Shown: positions 9,169-17,549, counted from the first letter of the stretch. The stretch is DNA of 35,871 nucleotides from Desulfobulbus sp. Tol-SR (GCA_000769715.1 JROS01000102.1:1-35871); one strand, 5' to 3'. Translations and numbers: made by a program. The notes: generated by a model from the letters alone, not told the origin.

Positions 9169-9421
9169 TTTGCATCCTTGTTCGAAGGGGATCGCACTGC
9201 ACCGAAATCATGGGAAAACCGGGAAGATCATCCAATATGCCGTTTTTCTCTCACATTTTCAAGCATCTCGACTGCTTCCAGAGAACATTGTGCCGTATCG
9301 ATACGAGGAACCCGCCCAGGACGAGCGAACCAGGCGGAAGACACGGTCGGTCAGGCCGGTGGGCGGACAATGGCCGGGACGCGTCCGCCACAGGGTTGGT
9401 CTGTCGTCCGGCAGCACCGAT

Positions 9422-9928
9422 CTACAACAGCTTTTTAATATGGCGGGCGAGCAGTTTGAGATCCTTGTACTGGTGGTTGTCTCCCGGAATTTCGACGATC
9501 TCTGCCGCCTTCATGCCGGATATCTCCTGCCGCAGGCTGGCGCAGGACCCGACGATGTCATGGGCCTGCTGGATGAAGAGCAGGGGAATGCCCAGGCCTG
9601 CCACCAACCGGCGCAGATCGATATCCTTCTCCCGGAAACCGCTCACCGGAGTGCCGATCAAAATCATTTTCTTCGGGGCGATGACCCCCTTGCCGCAGGC
9701 GACCAGGCCGATCATCACCCCCAGGGATTTGGCGATCAGGATGTCGATGTCGCGCCCTCTCAGGTTCTCGACCTCACCGTTGAAATCGAGGCATTGATCA
9801 CCGCCGCCATCCCAATGGGCGTAGTGCTGCACGGCCATGGTCCGGTCCGGCCCTTCTAGCTCCTTCAGCAGGTTGGCGGCCCATTTTTCCGTCTTCTGGT
9901 TGATTCCCGGCAAGACGAAGATGTTCAT
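9422..9928 (-). CDS. Small alpha/beta hydrolase
   Basis: This is a 168-residue protein with the features of a minimal alpha/beta hydrolase. The N-terminus MNIFVLPGINQ is a first strand with an oxyanion-type turn. The nucleophile elbow is A-K-S68-L-G, where the first position of the usual G-x-S-x-G is alanine. D124 (FIQQAHDIVG) and H152 (PGDNHQY) are in the expected positions for the rest of the triad. It resembles short predicted hydrolases rather than a lipase with a lid domain. The substrate cannot be predicted. There is no signal peptide, so it acts in the cytoplasm. It is probably the first gene of a set followed by the vWA-like and P-loop genes, although the 253-bp gap makes co-transcription uncertain. 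Confidence 0.8.
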   Translation of the reverse strand: MNIFVLPGINQKTEKWAANLLKELEGPDRTMAVQHYAHWDGGGDQCLDFNGEVENLRGRDIDILIAKSLGVMIGLVACGKGVIAPKKMILIGTPVSGFREKDIDLRRLVAGLGIPLLFIQQAHDIVGSCASLRQEISGMKAAEIVEIPGDNHQYKDLKLLARHIKKLL

Positions 9929-10030
9929 GGTGTCCTCCGTGTGGTATTCCGATTGCCTGGCATGGCGGCGATACGGTTTGTTCTGGCGCCGGACCGCGAT
10001 GCCGGCACCAGGTTCAATGCAACGATTATC

Positions 10031-10504
10031 CTAACGCTCCTGCTGGCATATCGCCGCAAAGGTGGCGCCGGTCATGCCTTTCAGGTCCATCGGGCTGAGT
10101 TCGAGCGACAAGCCGCGGCGGCCGGCGCTGACGAATAATGCGGCCAGGGCTTCGGCCGAGGTGTCGATGATCGTCTTCAGCCTTCTTTTCTGGCCCAGGG
10201 GACTGACCCCTCCCAGGACATAGCCGGTGGCGCGTTCCACTTCGGCCGCCGCCGCCATGTCCGCTTTTTTGGCTCCCGCCGCCCGGGCGAAGAGCTTCAT
10301 GCTCAGCATGGATGACACCGGGATGACGGCGACGGCAAGGGCGTCATCGAGACTGACGACCAGTGTCTTGAAGACCTGCGCCGGCGGTACGCCCAGTTTT
10401 TCGGCGGCCTCGACGCCGTAGGAATCAGAGGCGGGATCGTGGGTGTACTGGTGGATCGTGTACCGGACCTTGGCCTTCTTGGCGGCGTTGATTGCAGGAG
10501 TCAT
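10031..10504 (-). CDS. ybaK: YbaK/EbsC-type Cys-tRNA(Pro)/aminoacyl-tRNA deacylase
   Basis: This is a 157-residue single-domain editing protein of the YbaK/EbsC family. It is known to hydrolyse mischarged Cys-tRNA(Pro) and related aminoacyl-tRNAs in trans. The start MTPAINAAKKAKV at 10504 is typical of the family; the open frame continues upstream without family similarity. Conserved parts include the HDP motif (YTHDPASDSYG), the V-F-K-T-L-V-V stretch containing the catalytic lysine, and the diagnostic TGYVLGGVSPLGQKRRL loop. The length matches the family. The gene follows the acyl-CoA synthetase-like gene on the same strand with about 136 bp between them. No functional link with the neighbours is evident. 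Confidence 0.93.
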   Translation of the reverse strand: MTPAINAAKKAKVRYTIHQYTHDPASDSYGVEAAEKLGVPPAQVFKTLVVSLDDALAVAVIPVSSMLSMKLFARAAGAKKADMAAAAEVERATGYVLGGVSPLGQKRRLKTIIDTSAEALAALFVSAGRRGLSLELSPMDLKGMTGATFAAICQQER

Positions 10505-10640
10505 AGGGAAGAAGGGCCTTCGCAGGGGAGAGGCGGTTGCAGGCCGGCGGCCGTCGCCGGAGGTGTTAAGCGGAGCTCTGATTTCATGTCGTACTTTTCC
10601 GGTTGCCGCCTGCGAGGGCGGTGGCACGATGTCCGGTCCA

Positions 10641-12188
10641 TTACCGGGGCTGTGGCGCCGGCTCGACACCCGGGGGTGAATAGAGCTGCTTGACCTGTTT
10701 CCGGTCCGGGGCCCCGCTTGTCAGCAGCGGCATCGTGTCGACAAATTCCACATACTGCGGTTTCTTGTAGCGGGCGATCTTTTCACCGACGAAATCGATC
10801 AACTCCCGGGCGGTGAGGCGGCATCCGTCCTTGAGCTGACAGACCGCCTTGATCCCCTCCTTCCATTTCGGGTCGGGGACCCCGAAGACCACGGTCCGGG
10901 CAATGGCGGGATGCAGCAGGATCGCGTTTTCGACCTCGGCCGGATAGACGTTTTCCCCGCCCGGCTTGATCAGTTCCTTGTCGGGCTTGCGCCCCATGTA
11001 GAAGAGGAACCCGTCCCGATCGAACCGGCCGAGGTCGCCGGTATGGTGCCAGCCGTTGCGGAAGGTCTGCGCCGTGTCCTGCGGCAGGTTGATATAGCCC
11101 TTGAAGACGATCGGCCCCCGGACCACGATCTCCCCGGTGTCACCGTCCCCGACCGGCCGGTCGTCGTCATCGACGAGGCGGACCTCGGCGGCGAGGACGG
11201 GTCTGCCGGCCGATCCCGGCCGGTGATTGCAGGGGCTGACCGAGGCCAGGCAGGAGGTCTCGGTCTGGCCGAAAAAACAATAAAAAGTGCCGCCCGTCCG
11301 CGTCTGGTATCTGGCGATGGTCTCCGGCGAATCGAGGCCGATCACCTTCTGCAGCGCGGAGATATCGTTCCCCGTTTTGTCACTCTCGTCGAGTATCGCG
11401 CCGAGAATCGGGGCGAAATCGAACATCACCGTCGCCCGTTTGTCGCTGATCAGACGGACGGCGGCGGGGGCCTCGAATTTTGCCATGTTCAGACAGGATG
11501 CCCCGGCTTGGAAGGTGCTGATCGTCATGAACAGTCCGCCGACGTGAAACAGGGGCAGGATGTTGAGGTGGACGTCGTTGTCGTTCAGTGCCATCGCCCG
11601 GATGAACTCGAGGCTGGAGAAGACGATATTGGCGTGGCTGAGCATGGCGCCCCGGGGGCGGCCGGCGACGGCGGCGGTATGGATGATGACGAAATCGCTG
11701 TCGTCCGGGATGTCCTCGGCTTCGAAGTCGGCGGCTGACGCCGTAAGGCCTGAAAACGAGGGCAGGGCGCCGTCCTGGTTCGAAAGGGAATAATAGTGCT
11801 CGACGGTCGGCAGGCCGTCCTTGATTTCGCCGATGATCTTCTCGAACTCCGGATCGGCGAACACGATCTTCGCCTGACCGTCGTCGAGGTTGAAACGGAT
11901 CTCGCCGGCCGACAGCCGCCAGTTGATCGGCAGCATGACCGCGCCGAGGGCCGCGGCGGCGCCGTAAAGCAGGAAATATTCCAGGCTGTTCTTGCCGAGG
12001 ACGCCGATCCGGTCGCCCTTGCCGATTCCTGTCGCCTTGAGCCCGGCGGCCAGTTCGTCGGTCATTCCCCTGATCTCCAGAAAGGATATCGACCTGCCGC
12101 TTTCGGCCTCAAGCCAGGCCGGCCTGTTGCCGTAAAGAGCGGCATTCCGGCTGATGATGCGGTAGTAGGTAAAATCGGACAGAGCCAT
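10641..12188 (-). CDS. AMP-dependent acyl-CoA synthetase-like protein with altered catalytic motifs
   Basis: This 515-residue member of the ANL (acyl-CoA synthetase/luciferase) superfamily starts at ATG 12188 after a strong GAGGAGG site. The whole fold is present: GIGKGDRIGVLGKNS, FHVGG, the FGQTE motif (A5), WHHTGDLGRFD with D-G-F-L (A7/A8), GGENVYPAEVEN and the C-terminal domain. Two active-site motifs are unusual. The nucleotide-binding loop reads HTAAVAGRPRGAMLSH instead of the usual YTSGTTGxPKG. The A10 motif reads LLTSGAPDRK, with alanine where the adenylation lysine normally sits (SGK). The family forms acyl-AMP and then acyl-CoA. With these changes the adenylation step may be weak, so the protein may act only in thioesterification or have another role. 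Chain-length preference is unknown. Confidence 0.88.
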   Translation of the reverse strand: MALSDFTYYRIISRNAALYGNRPAWLEAESGRSISFLEIRGMTDELAAGLKATGIGKGDRIGVLGKNSLEYFLLYGAAAALGAVMLPINWRLSAGEIRFNLDDGQAKIVFADPEFEKIIGEIKDGLPTVEHYYSLSNQDGALPSFSGLTASAADFEAEDIPDDSDFVIIHTAAVAGRPRGAMLSHANIVFSSLEFIRAMALNDNDVHLNILPLFHVGGLFMTISTFQAGASCLNMAKFEAPAAVRLISDKRATVMFDFAPILGAILDESDKTGNDISALQKVIGLDSPETIARYQTRTGGTFYCFFGQTETSCLASVSPCNHRPGSAGRPVLAAEVRLVDDDDRPVGDGDTGEIVVRGPIVFKGYINLPQDTAQTFRNGWHHTGDLGRFDRDGFLFYMGRKPDKELIKPGGENVYPAEVENAILLHPAIARTVVFGVPDPKWKEGIKAVCQLKDGCRLTARELIDFVGEKIARYKKPQYVEFVDTMPLLTSGAPDRKQVKQLYSPPGVEPAPQPR

Positions 12189-12351
12189 GTACGCCTCCTC
12201 GTTGTGTGCCGGTCAAAACATCCGTTGCCTGAAAACAGGCCATTTCACCAGCCGTCGATCATCTGTCGGAAGATGGACGACGGAATGAGTATCCTTGCCG
12301 GGAATAGTACCAGGATCCACAATACGCTGTCAAACTGCCGGGTGACTGGTG

Positions 12352-12639
12352 CTATTCATCGCCTCCGAGGTCGGCGACATCACGCCGCAGCGCCTCGTGG
12401 TTCCTGTGGTAATCGATACCGTCGCCATACTCCATGAACTTGTGGTGGCGGTTGTGAATGGCCTTCATCTTTCTCGCGTGCTTGATCGGGCACCCGTACT
12501 GTTCCGTCCCGGCCCCCATCGCCTGGACGTAGGCTATCGGGCCATTGAGGTATCCGCAAGAGTCGCAGTTCATTTTTTCTTTCGGATTGAGGGAGCTCAG
12601 ATTGTGACGATCGATCCCAATATAGTCGCCTCTCCTCAC
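12352..12639 (-). pseudogene. C-terminal fragment of a conserved Cys-containing protein (NCLYCxYxNG family)
   Basis: The last roughly 95 codons match, from memory, the C-terminal half of a conserved bacterial protein. That protein has IDRxxLNPLNCLYCAYxNGLIAYVREI and RTEQYWCPIKHA motifs; here they read LNPKEKMNCDSCGYLNG and GTEQYGCPIKHA. The expected N-terminal half is absent. The only in-frame ATG is at 12573, inside the conserved region, and a GTG at 12639 has no ribosome site. Upstream, the frame runs into an interspersed repeat (12690-12725) and then into the neighbouring Fe-S gene. A 5' deletion, possibly mediated by the repeat, is the simplest reading. A short 73-residue product from 12573 cannot be excluded. 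Confidence 0.55.
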
Positions 12640-12689
12640 TTTCGGAATCCCATGGCCCCTGAACCTCTTGCAAAAAGACCCGTTGCAGA

Positions 12690-12725
12690 CTCTGTCATTT
12701 CGACCGGAGGGAGAAATCTCAAATT
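12690..12725 (-). repeat. Interspersed repeat copy (GAGATTTCTC...TCGAAATGACAGAG type)
   Basis: On the minus strand this stretch reads GAGATTTCTC, then CCTCCGG, then TCGAAATGACAGAG. The same pattern, with GCTATCGC in the middle, occurs on the plus strand at 25812-25845. Elements of this kind are commonly scattered through deltaproteobacterial genomes. This copy sits where similarity to the NCLYC-type protein begins, suggesting a role in its truncation. Confidence 0.5.
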
Positions 12726-12821
12726 CGTTGTATTGACATACCGTGGGATCTGGTCCCCGTGACCTTCCCTTTCTGGTTCGGCGCTGTGGTCGAGGATACG
12801 GTTGCGCAGGGAGGAGGCGGG

Positions 12822-13529
12822 TTATCCCCGCCCGAACGGGCAGATGCGGAGGCACAGTCCGCAAACGGCAGTATCCGGATCTTTTGCCCGCATCATGTTG
12901 AAATAGCGATCGCATCTGCCGGCGTCGAACCGGACCGATCGAGGATCTTGCGCTCGAAACGACCGGCCGGTAAAGGCCCTGACCGGGCAGATGGCGACGC
13001 ATTCCCGGCAGTCACCGCAACGCTCGGCCATGGCCTGGCCGGTCGGGACCAGGGGGGCATCCGTCAGCAATGTCGCCCACCGCACCCTGGGGCCCATGTC
13101 CGGGGTGATCAGCAGGCAGTTTTTGCCGATCCATCCCAGGCCGGACAGGTGCGCGCTCAGCTTATGCGGGAAGACGGCGCACAGCCGCTGGTCGTCGACC
13201 CGTTTCGAGGCGGCAACGGGGAAGGCGCGGCAGCCGCTGCGCTGGACGATACCGGCGAGGCGGGAGACGATCTGGTCGAGCCGGGAATTGATGATGTCGT
13301 AGCAGTGGGAGAGATAGCTGACGGCAGCCGGTCTTGTGACAGTCCGGGAAAGCTGGTCGACGATTGGATGGAGGAGACTTATGCCGATCGAGATGGATCG
13401 CGGGTACACGCTGATTGGCGTGCCGCCCTGTTCGTGGATCGCGTCATGGGCCGGGGTCAGATCGGCTATCCCGAAATAATCGGCCCCGAGGGCCATGGCC
13501 GATTCGTGCAGGTGACTGTCGAGGTTCAT
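12822..13529 (-). CDS. Double [4Fe-4S] protein related to epoxyqueuosine reductase (QueG-like)
   Basis: This 235-residue protein has a QueG-like N-terminal region (ALGADYFGIADLTPA, then SLSHxYD-type residues, then LGWIGKNCLLITPDMGPRVRW). A ferredoxin-like C-terminus carries eight cysteines for two clusters: C171, C174, C177 and C181 (CGDCRECVAICP), plus C206, C223, C226 and C230 (CGLCLRICP). The segment G-x-G-W-I-G-K-N is characteristic of QueG and of the related 4Fe-4S double-cluster proteins of anaerobes. QueG itself is about 350-380 residues, has a cobalamin-binding part, and reduces epoxyqueuosine in tRNA. This protein is shorter and stops immediately after the second cluster, so it is more likely one of the uncharacterised paralogues. 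The electron donor and substrate are unknown. The start at 13529 has only a weak ribosome site. Confidence 0.85.
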   Translation of the reverse strand: MNLDSHLHESAMALGADYFGIADLTPAHDAIHEQGGTPISVYPRSISIGISLLHPIVDQLSRTVTRPAAVSYLSHCYDIINSRLDQIVSRLAGIVQRSGCRAFPVAASKRVDDQRLCAVFPHKLSAHLSGLGWIGKNCLLITPDMGPRVRWATLLTDAPLVPTGQAMAERCGDCRECVAICPVRAFTGRSFRAQDPRSVRFDAGRCDRYFNMMRAKDPDTAVCGLCLRICPFGRG

Positions 13530-13791
13530 CCGGTCCGGATCCTGCTGGGTCGGGGAAGACAGTATCTTATCTCATTGCTCATCTTCTGTGTTCCCTCCTG
13601 GCCGATTCGATGATCCCCTGTCTGATCCTGCCTGGTGAACAGCACAGTCCACCGGCGGTGGAGAAGAGATAACGTGTCGGCCATTCCGGTTGCCGCCGTC
13701 AATGGACGTCATGGTCGGCGGCCGTCGGGTGCGGGGAGGGGTCATGGCCGACCGGCGCCACGAGGGGTCCTCCCCGCCTGTTGCGTTCCCC

Positions 13792-13983
13792 TTATACGCT
13801 GTCCATATGCTGTTCCCGATAGGAGCGGATCGTCTCTTCATCGACAAAATTCCTGATCTGCTCGAGACAGGCTTCATCGTTGCACACCTTGGGCAGGAGT
13901 TCCTTCAGCACCTCCATGACAAGTTGTTTCTGTTGGCTCTGGTCAAGATCAAGTACAGCGGCTTTCAGTTCGTCGTATCCCAT
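13792..13983 (-). CDS. Small acidic helical protein, unknown
   Basis: A 63-residue reading frame starts at 13983 with GGAG 8 nt upstream. The product is largely helical by composition (MGYDELKAAVLDLDQSQQKQ, then LVMEVLKELLPKV). It has two cysteines (VCNDEACLEQI) and ends in an acidic/basic mixed helix. The first helix resembles the start of small regulatory or addiction-type proteins (LxLDxxQQxxLVxEV), but no partner is seen nearby. Two inverted repeats lie upstream at 14007-14019 and about 14028-14054. It is probably a real gene because of the ribosome site and amphipathic pattern. Confidence 0.65.
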   Translation of the reverse strand: MGYDELKAAVLDLDQSQQKQLVMEVLKELLPKVCNDEACLEQIRNFVDEETIRSYREQHMDSV

Positions 13984-14489
13984 GGCTGTTCTCCCGCTGC
14001 TTTTTTAATCCGCCGGATTGCGGAAAATTGACCGATCACCGATCGATCGGGTCAGCGAAAAAAGGCGACAAGTAAACGCCTGTCGTTGATTTCTGAACAC
14101 CCCTGTCTGCATTGGTGACCGAGTAAAATGGTGCTCGTATCCGGTGCAGATATATCCGGAAATCCTACATGATTATAGTTTGGACAATAAGACCTGTTTT
14201 GGCAAGGACAACCTCGATTATTCAGCAATGCAGCGAAATTGGATCGGGGAAGGATGGGGCGGGATGTTTTTCCCGGCCGTGACGGGGAATGCCTGCAGAT
14301 CGGTATTAGGTGCTGGCAGGGGCGACCGCCGCCGCGTATACTGTACTCGGGGGGATTGCCGTGTGACGAGCCGCGCAAGAAAAACGTACCGTCGGGTAGA
14401 AGGTGATCCCGCCGATGGCCTTGCACTGACAGCACCATCCGGTGATTGTTGAGCGGCATCGAACAACGTGTGTTCCAACGGAGCATGGA
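13984..14489. other. Intergenic region with inverted repeats
   Basis: No coding sequence is supported between the divergent small gene (ending upstream at 13983) and the patatin gene (start 14490). Near the small gene are AATCCGCCGGATT (14007-14019, a near-perfect palindrome) and an imperfect repeat of TGACCGATC with GATCGGGTCA (about 14028-14054). These could be operator sites. Open frames on both strands across 14052-14486 have no ribosome site or family pattern. Confidence 0.4.
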
Positions 14490-15392
14490 ATGAAAATCGG
14501 TTTGGCCCTCGGCAGCGGGTCTTCACGCGGGTGGGCGCATATTGGTGTCATAAGCGCCCTGATCGAACTGGGAATCGAGCCCGATATCATTTGCGGTACG
14601 TCGATTGGCTCATTGGTCGGGGCATCGTATGTGTCCAATACCCTGAATAAACTGGAGGCATGGGTGTGTTCGCTGACGAAATTCGAGACCGCCCGGTTTT
14701 TCGAGATCAACTATTCCCTGAATGGTTTTGTGAACACGGAACGGCTGAACCATTTCCTGAACGAATACGTGGCGACCGATGATTCGTTGATCGAAGACCT
14801 GGGCAGAAAGTATGCGGCGGTCGCAACGGAACTGGAAACCGGCAGGGAGGTGTGGTTGACGCGAGGGCCGGTGCTCGAGGCGGTCTGGTCGTCCATCTCG
14901 TTGCCCGGTCTCTTTCCGGCAATTCGCAACAGCAACAAATGGCTGGTCGATGGCGGCCTGGTCAATCCGGTTCCCGTCTCGGTCTGTCGGGCCATGGGTG
15001 CGGATCTTGTCATCGCGGTCAATTTGAACGGCGATATTGTCGGCAAACATTTCAAGAGACCGAAAAAACATCATAAACAAGAGGAAATTCAAGGTGTAGT
15101 CGGAAAATTCACGAATCTGGTGACGGAATATACGGCCTCGCTGCTTGCGCCCGCCAAGGTCGATGTCCAGCCGCCCAACCTGTTTGAGGCCATCGCCGCC
15201 TCGGTCAATATCACCCAGGACAGAATCACTCGCAGCCGGATGGCTGGGGACCCTCCCGAAATTCTGCTGTCACCGCGACTGTCGCATATCGGATTACTGG
15301 AATTTTACCGCGCCAATGAAGCCATCACCGAGGGGAAAGGCTGTGTCCGCAGGATGTTGCCGGCACTGCAGGAAGCCTTGGGGATGGTCTAG
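14490..15392 (+). CDS. Patatin-like phospholipase (RssA/NTE family)
   Basis: This is a 300-residue cytosolic serine hydrolase of the patatin family. ATG 14490 is chosen because GGAG lies 6 nt upstream and because the family begins at the MKIGLALGSGSSRGWAHIG oxyanion motif; an in-frame ATG at 14442 is less suitable. The nucleophile is S38 in G-T-S38-I-G, and the catalytic aspartate is D154 in V-D154-G-G-L-V-N-P. Patatin-like enzymes cleave acyl chains from phospholipids. The C-terminal 100 residues, with QDRITRSRMAGDPPEI and LLEFYRANEAI, match the RssA-type group found in many Gram-negatives. The gene is a single plus-strand gene between minus-strand neighbours. Confidence 0.92.
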   Translation: MKIGLALGSGSSRGWAHIGVISALIELGIEPDIICGTSIGSLVGASYVSNTLNKLEAWVCSLTKFETARFFEINYSLNGFVNTERLNHFLNEYVATDDSLIEDLGRKYAAVATELETGREVWLTRGPVLEAVWSSISLPGLFPAIRNSNKWLVDGGLVNPVPVSVCRAMGADLVIAVNLNGDIVGKHFKRPKKHHKQEEIQGVVGKFTNLVTEYTASLLAPAKVDVQPPNLFEAIAASVNITQDRITRSRMAGDPPEILLSPRLSHIGLLEFYRANEAITEGKGCVRRMLPALQEALGMV

Positions 15393-15509
15393 ACACTGCC
15401 CGTCCATTGGCCGGAATGACGGGGCGGCAGGCGATGGAGGTTCGCGCCGCATCTTCGCCCGAGGCATACAAGGGTAGTTAAGGTCCTGAGATCGAAGATG
15501 CCCCACCTG

Positions 15510-16736
15510 TCAGCCCGCCGGTGTCACGTCGATCAGCTTCGCCAGTGCATGCCCATCTTTACCTCCCGGCCCCAGACGCTCGACGCAGAGGTCGAGAAAG
15601 TCGGTGTCGGGGACGACCACGCTCTGCCATCGGGCGCAATGGCGAAGCAGAACCTGCAGCAGATCCCTCTGCTCGGCGGGTTGCAGGTGCATGCCGTTGA
15701 CATCGAGCAGGAAAATCGGCTGATTGCCGTGCAGTTGCCCGTGCAGGACGGAGGCGGCCGCCATCAGCGCCTCGATCCTGCGGACAGGCGGCAGTTCCGG
15801 CGATGACAGGGGCGCGGGCCTCTGGCGGCTTTCCAGTGTAGCTTCGCCGCCTTCAAGATCGCAATGGAGTATCAGCCCGGGATACAGGGCCTCCAGTTGA
15901 CGGTTGACCTGGGATAGCCGCTGGTCCCATGATGTCCTGCCCGTATGGACTGCTGCGAGACGTGCGGCGAGAAAGGTCAGCGGCGCGGCGCCCGGTGCCT
16001 TGAATCGGGCGGCGTCTGTTTCGTCGCCCGCGAGGCCGGCGGTGGCGGCGGTGATGAGCACAAAATACGGCAGCCAGGCACTCGCCCGGGCCTTGGCCTG
16101 GCGGAAATGGTCGGCCCGATCGATGGCATTCAGGCACTGGTCGAGTTGCTCCTGTTCATATTCCGGCAGCAAGGGCCACAGGGGCTCCAGGTGCTCTTTC
16201 AATATCTCCGCCACCGGTCCCTTGATGCGATCGGTGCCGCGCAGCGGGGCAACAGCTGGGTGCAGCAGCTCGCTCAGTTCTTTGCCGGCCACGCCGGCAC
16301 GGTCGAGCAGGGAGCTGATCGTCGGTTCGATCTCGCTCCAGCGGGCCGACCCGGCCAGTTCGACGAAATTCACCCACCGGCTGTGATCCCGCCGTCGGCC
16401 GAATTCGATCCGGTCCGTCGCATAGTACACCGAATCGATGGCGGTCAGTTCCCGCACCAGCTGCGGCGAAGCCGCGAAGATAGCCAGGGCGGCCGTTTTC
16501 TTGGAAGGGATGATCCTGCGGCGATATCCCGGACCGTCGAGGTACTGGAGGAGATTGCGAAACGGGTCTGTCTCGTTGATATCATACGGCGGATTGATGG
16601 TCTGGAGCATGTGGGCGAGGGCCTGGGCCTGGTCCGCATGAAAGGTCTTCAGGACATTCAGCCCTCTGCCGATCTCGATCCAGGATGAGTCGGGGACGGC
16701 TGGATGACCGATGATCCGGAACATGAGCAGATGCAT
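15510..16736 (-). CDS. ATPase-like protein (RecF/SMC/SbcC-like layout) lacking a Walker A motif
   Basis: This 408-residue protein looks like a degenerate member of the AAA/RecN-SbcC-like ATPases. The N-terminus has the pattern of these proteins, IEIGRGLNVLKTFHADQAQA. Active members have GxNGxGKST after GLNxL; here no Gly or Lys of a P-loop is present. The C-terminus retains a Walker-B-like strand and following loop, PIFLLDVNGMHLQPAEQRDL. It is followed by a strand and a switch-type residue in VVVPDTD. The central region (about 100-300) is helical and contains a short hydrophobic stretch (WLPYFVLITAATAGLAG). The function is unknown. ATP binding is unlikely without Walker A. It is the only gene on its strand between the patatin gene and the acyltransferase remnant. 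Confidence 0.65.
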   Translation of the reverse strand: MHLLMFRIIGHPAVPDSSWIEIGRGLNVLKTFHADQAQALAHMLQTINPPYDINETDPFRNLLQYLDGPGYRRRIIPSKKTAALAIFAASPQLVRELTAIDSVYYATDRIEFGRRRDHSRWVNFVELAGSARWSEIEPTISSLLDRAGVAGKELSELLHPAVAPLRGTDRIKGPVAEILKEHLEPLWPLLPEYEQEQLDQCLNAIDRADHFRQAKARASAWLPYFVLITAATAGLAGDETDAARFKAPGAAPLTFLAARLAAVHTGRTSWDQRLSQVNRQLEALYPGLILHCDLEGGEATLESRQRPAPLSSPELPPVRRIEALMAAASVLHGQLHGNQPIFLLDVNGMHLQPAEQRDLLQVLLRHCARWQSVVVPDTDFLDLCVERLGPGGKDGHALAKLIDVTPAG

Positions 16737-17049
16737 AGTGGCAATTCCGATGGTGATTGCATTCCGGCATATTGCGCAACGTCGGGCATGGCTGCCGCGA
16801 TAACCTGGGTCCTGTTCCCGTTGCCCCCCTGCCGTCCGACCTCACCGGTGCCCGGAGGGAGGTTGCCGGTGATCGCCGCCGCTGCCCGTTAACGGCGGCC
16901 TGAAACGGCCGATGGCGGTTGCCGGGTCTTTGTAACTGCAACATCCTCTAGTCAGAACGTCTCATAACTCCCGGGAGATGTCCAGCAGATAGTTCCTGAT
17001 GACGACAGCTGACCATGGTTCGTCGGCTGCCTGACGGGACCGGTGATGG
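16737..17049. other. Intergenic region, no supported feature
   Basis: This stretch separates the ATPase-like gene start from the acyltransferase remnant. The short open frames here lack ribosome sites and recognisable domains, and no clear promoter or hairpin was recognised. Confidence 0.4.
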
Positions 17050-17340
17050 TCATCGATGGTGAACGGGTTGTGGCCAGTCGACCGGCTGCCGGTTCAGTAT
17101 CGGGGTGATGAAATTGTGGGCCGCATAGGCGGACGCGGGCAGGGTGTGATCGATGAACCGGTAGGTGAGCCGGGCCAACAGGACGTTGAGCGCCAGCGTC
17201 GCGGCGCGCAGACCGGGCGAGGGGGGATCGATCTCGGTGATGCGGGGGAAGGGGAGCAGCGGCCAGTGCCAGCGATAGAGCGGGAAGCCGATCAGCTCGA
17301 TGGTTGCCATCAGCGGTTGGGCGAGGATCATGTGGTTGAT
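17050..17340 (-). pseudogene. Remnant of an acyltransferase-3 (OafA/YrhL-type) membrane protein
   Basis: About 75 codons resemble the C-terminal membrane part of O-antigen-type acyltransferases. The diagnostic piece is GFPLYRWHWPLLPFPRI; the family usually has SYPLYLWHWPLL. It is followed by a hydrophobic segment ending in LTYRFIDHTLPAS, where the family has LTYRFIERPIR. The rest of the roughly 600-residue enzyme is missing. No ribosome site precedes the first ATG (17331), and the last residues are unlike the family. It is probably a leftover of a lost surface-polysaccharide acetylation gene. Confidence 0.6.
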
Positions 17341-17404
17341 CCAGGCCGCCGGTCCGGCGGGATCCCGCGTTCTTTCGGTGGAGCCGGATTAAAAAAACTG
17401 TACC

Positions 17405-17434
17405 TTGACAAAAATTGATACGTTCCCATATGAT
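17405..17434 (+). promoter_or_regulatory. Sigma-70-type promoter for the outer-membrane protein gene
   Basis: A perfect -35 box TTGACA (17405-17410) is followed, after 18 bp, by TATGAT (17429-17434). It lies about 115 bp upstream of the beta-barrel gene in AT-richer DNA. Confidence 0.65.
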
Positions 17435-17464
17435 TATAAGAGACGTTTTCATCACTCATTGATC

Positions 17465-17502
17465 AAGGAGGATCATTGCATCAAGAGATGTGCTTGATGT
17501 AA
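17465..17502 (+). promoter_or_regulatory. 5' leader with an extra ribosome site and a hairpin
   Basis: The leader of the outer-membrane protein mRNA contains an AAGGAGG (17465-17471) well before the gene's own GAGGAGGT site. A hairpin follows, TGCATCAAG pairing with CTTGATGTA (17478-17502, one G-U pair). A mini-ORF of four codons starts at ATG 17488. Together these could affect translation or mRNA stability. No known riboswitch class is recognised. Confidence 0.3.
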
Positions 17503-17549
17503 TGATTACATGTAGTAACGTGAACCTTATTTCGTATGAGGAGGTAGTC

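Noticed and set aside
12640..13002. N-terminal extension of the NCLYC-type fragment
   Set aside because: The frame is open but overlaps the Fe-S protein gene, crosses the repeat and shows no family similarity.
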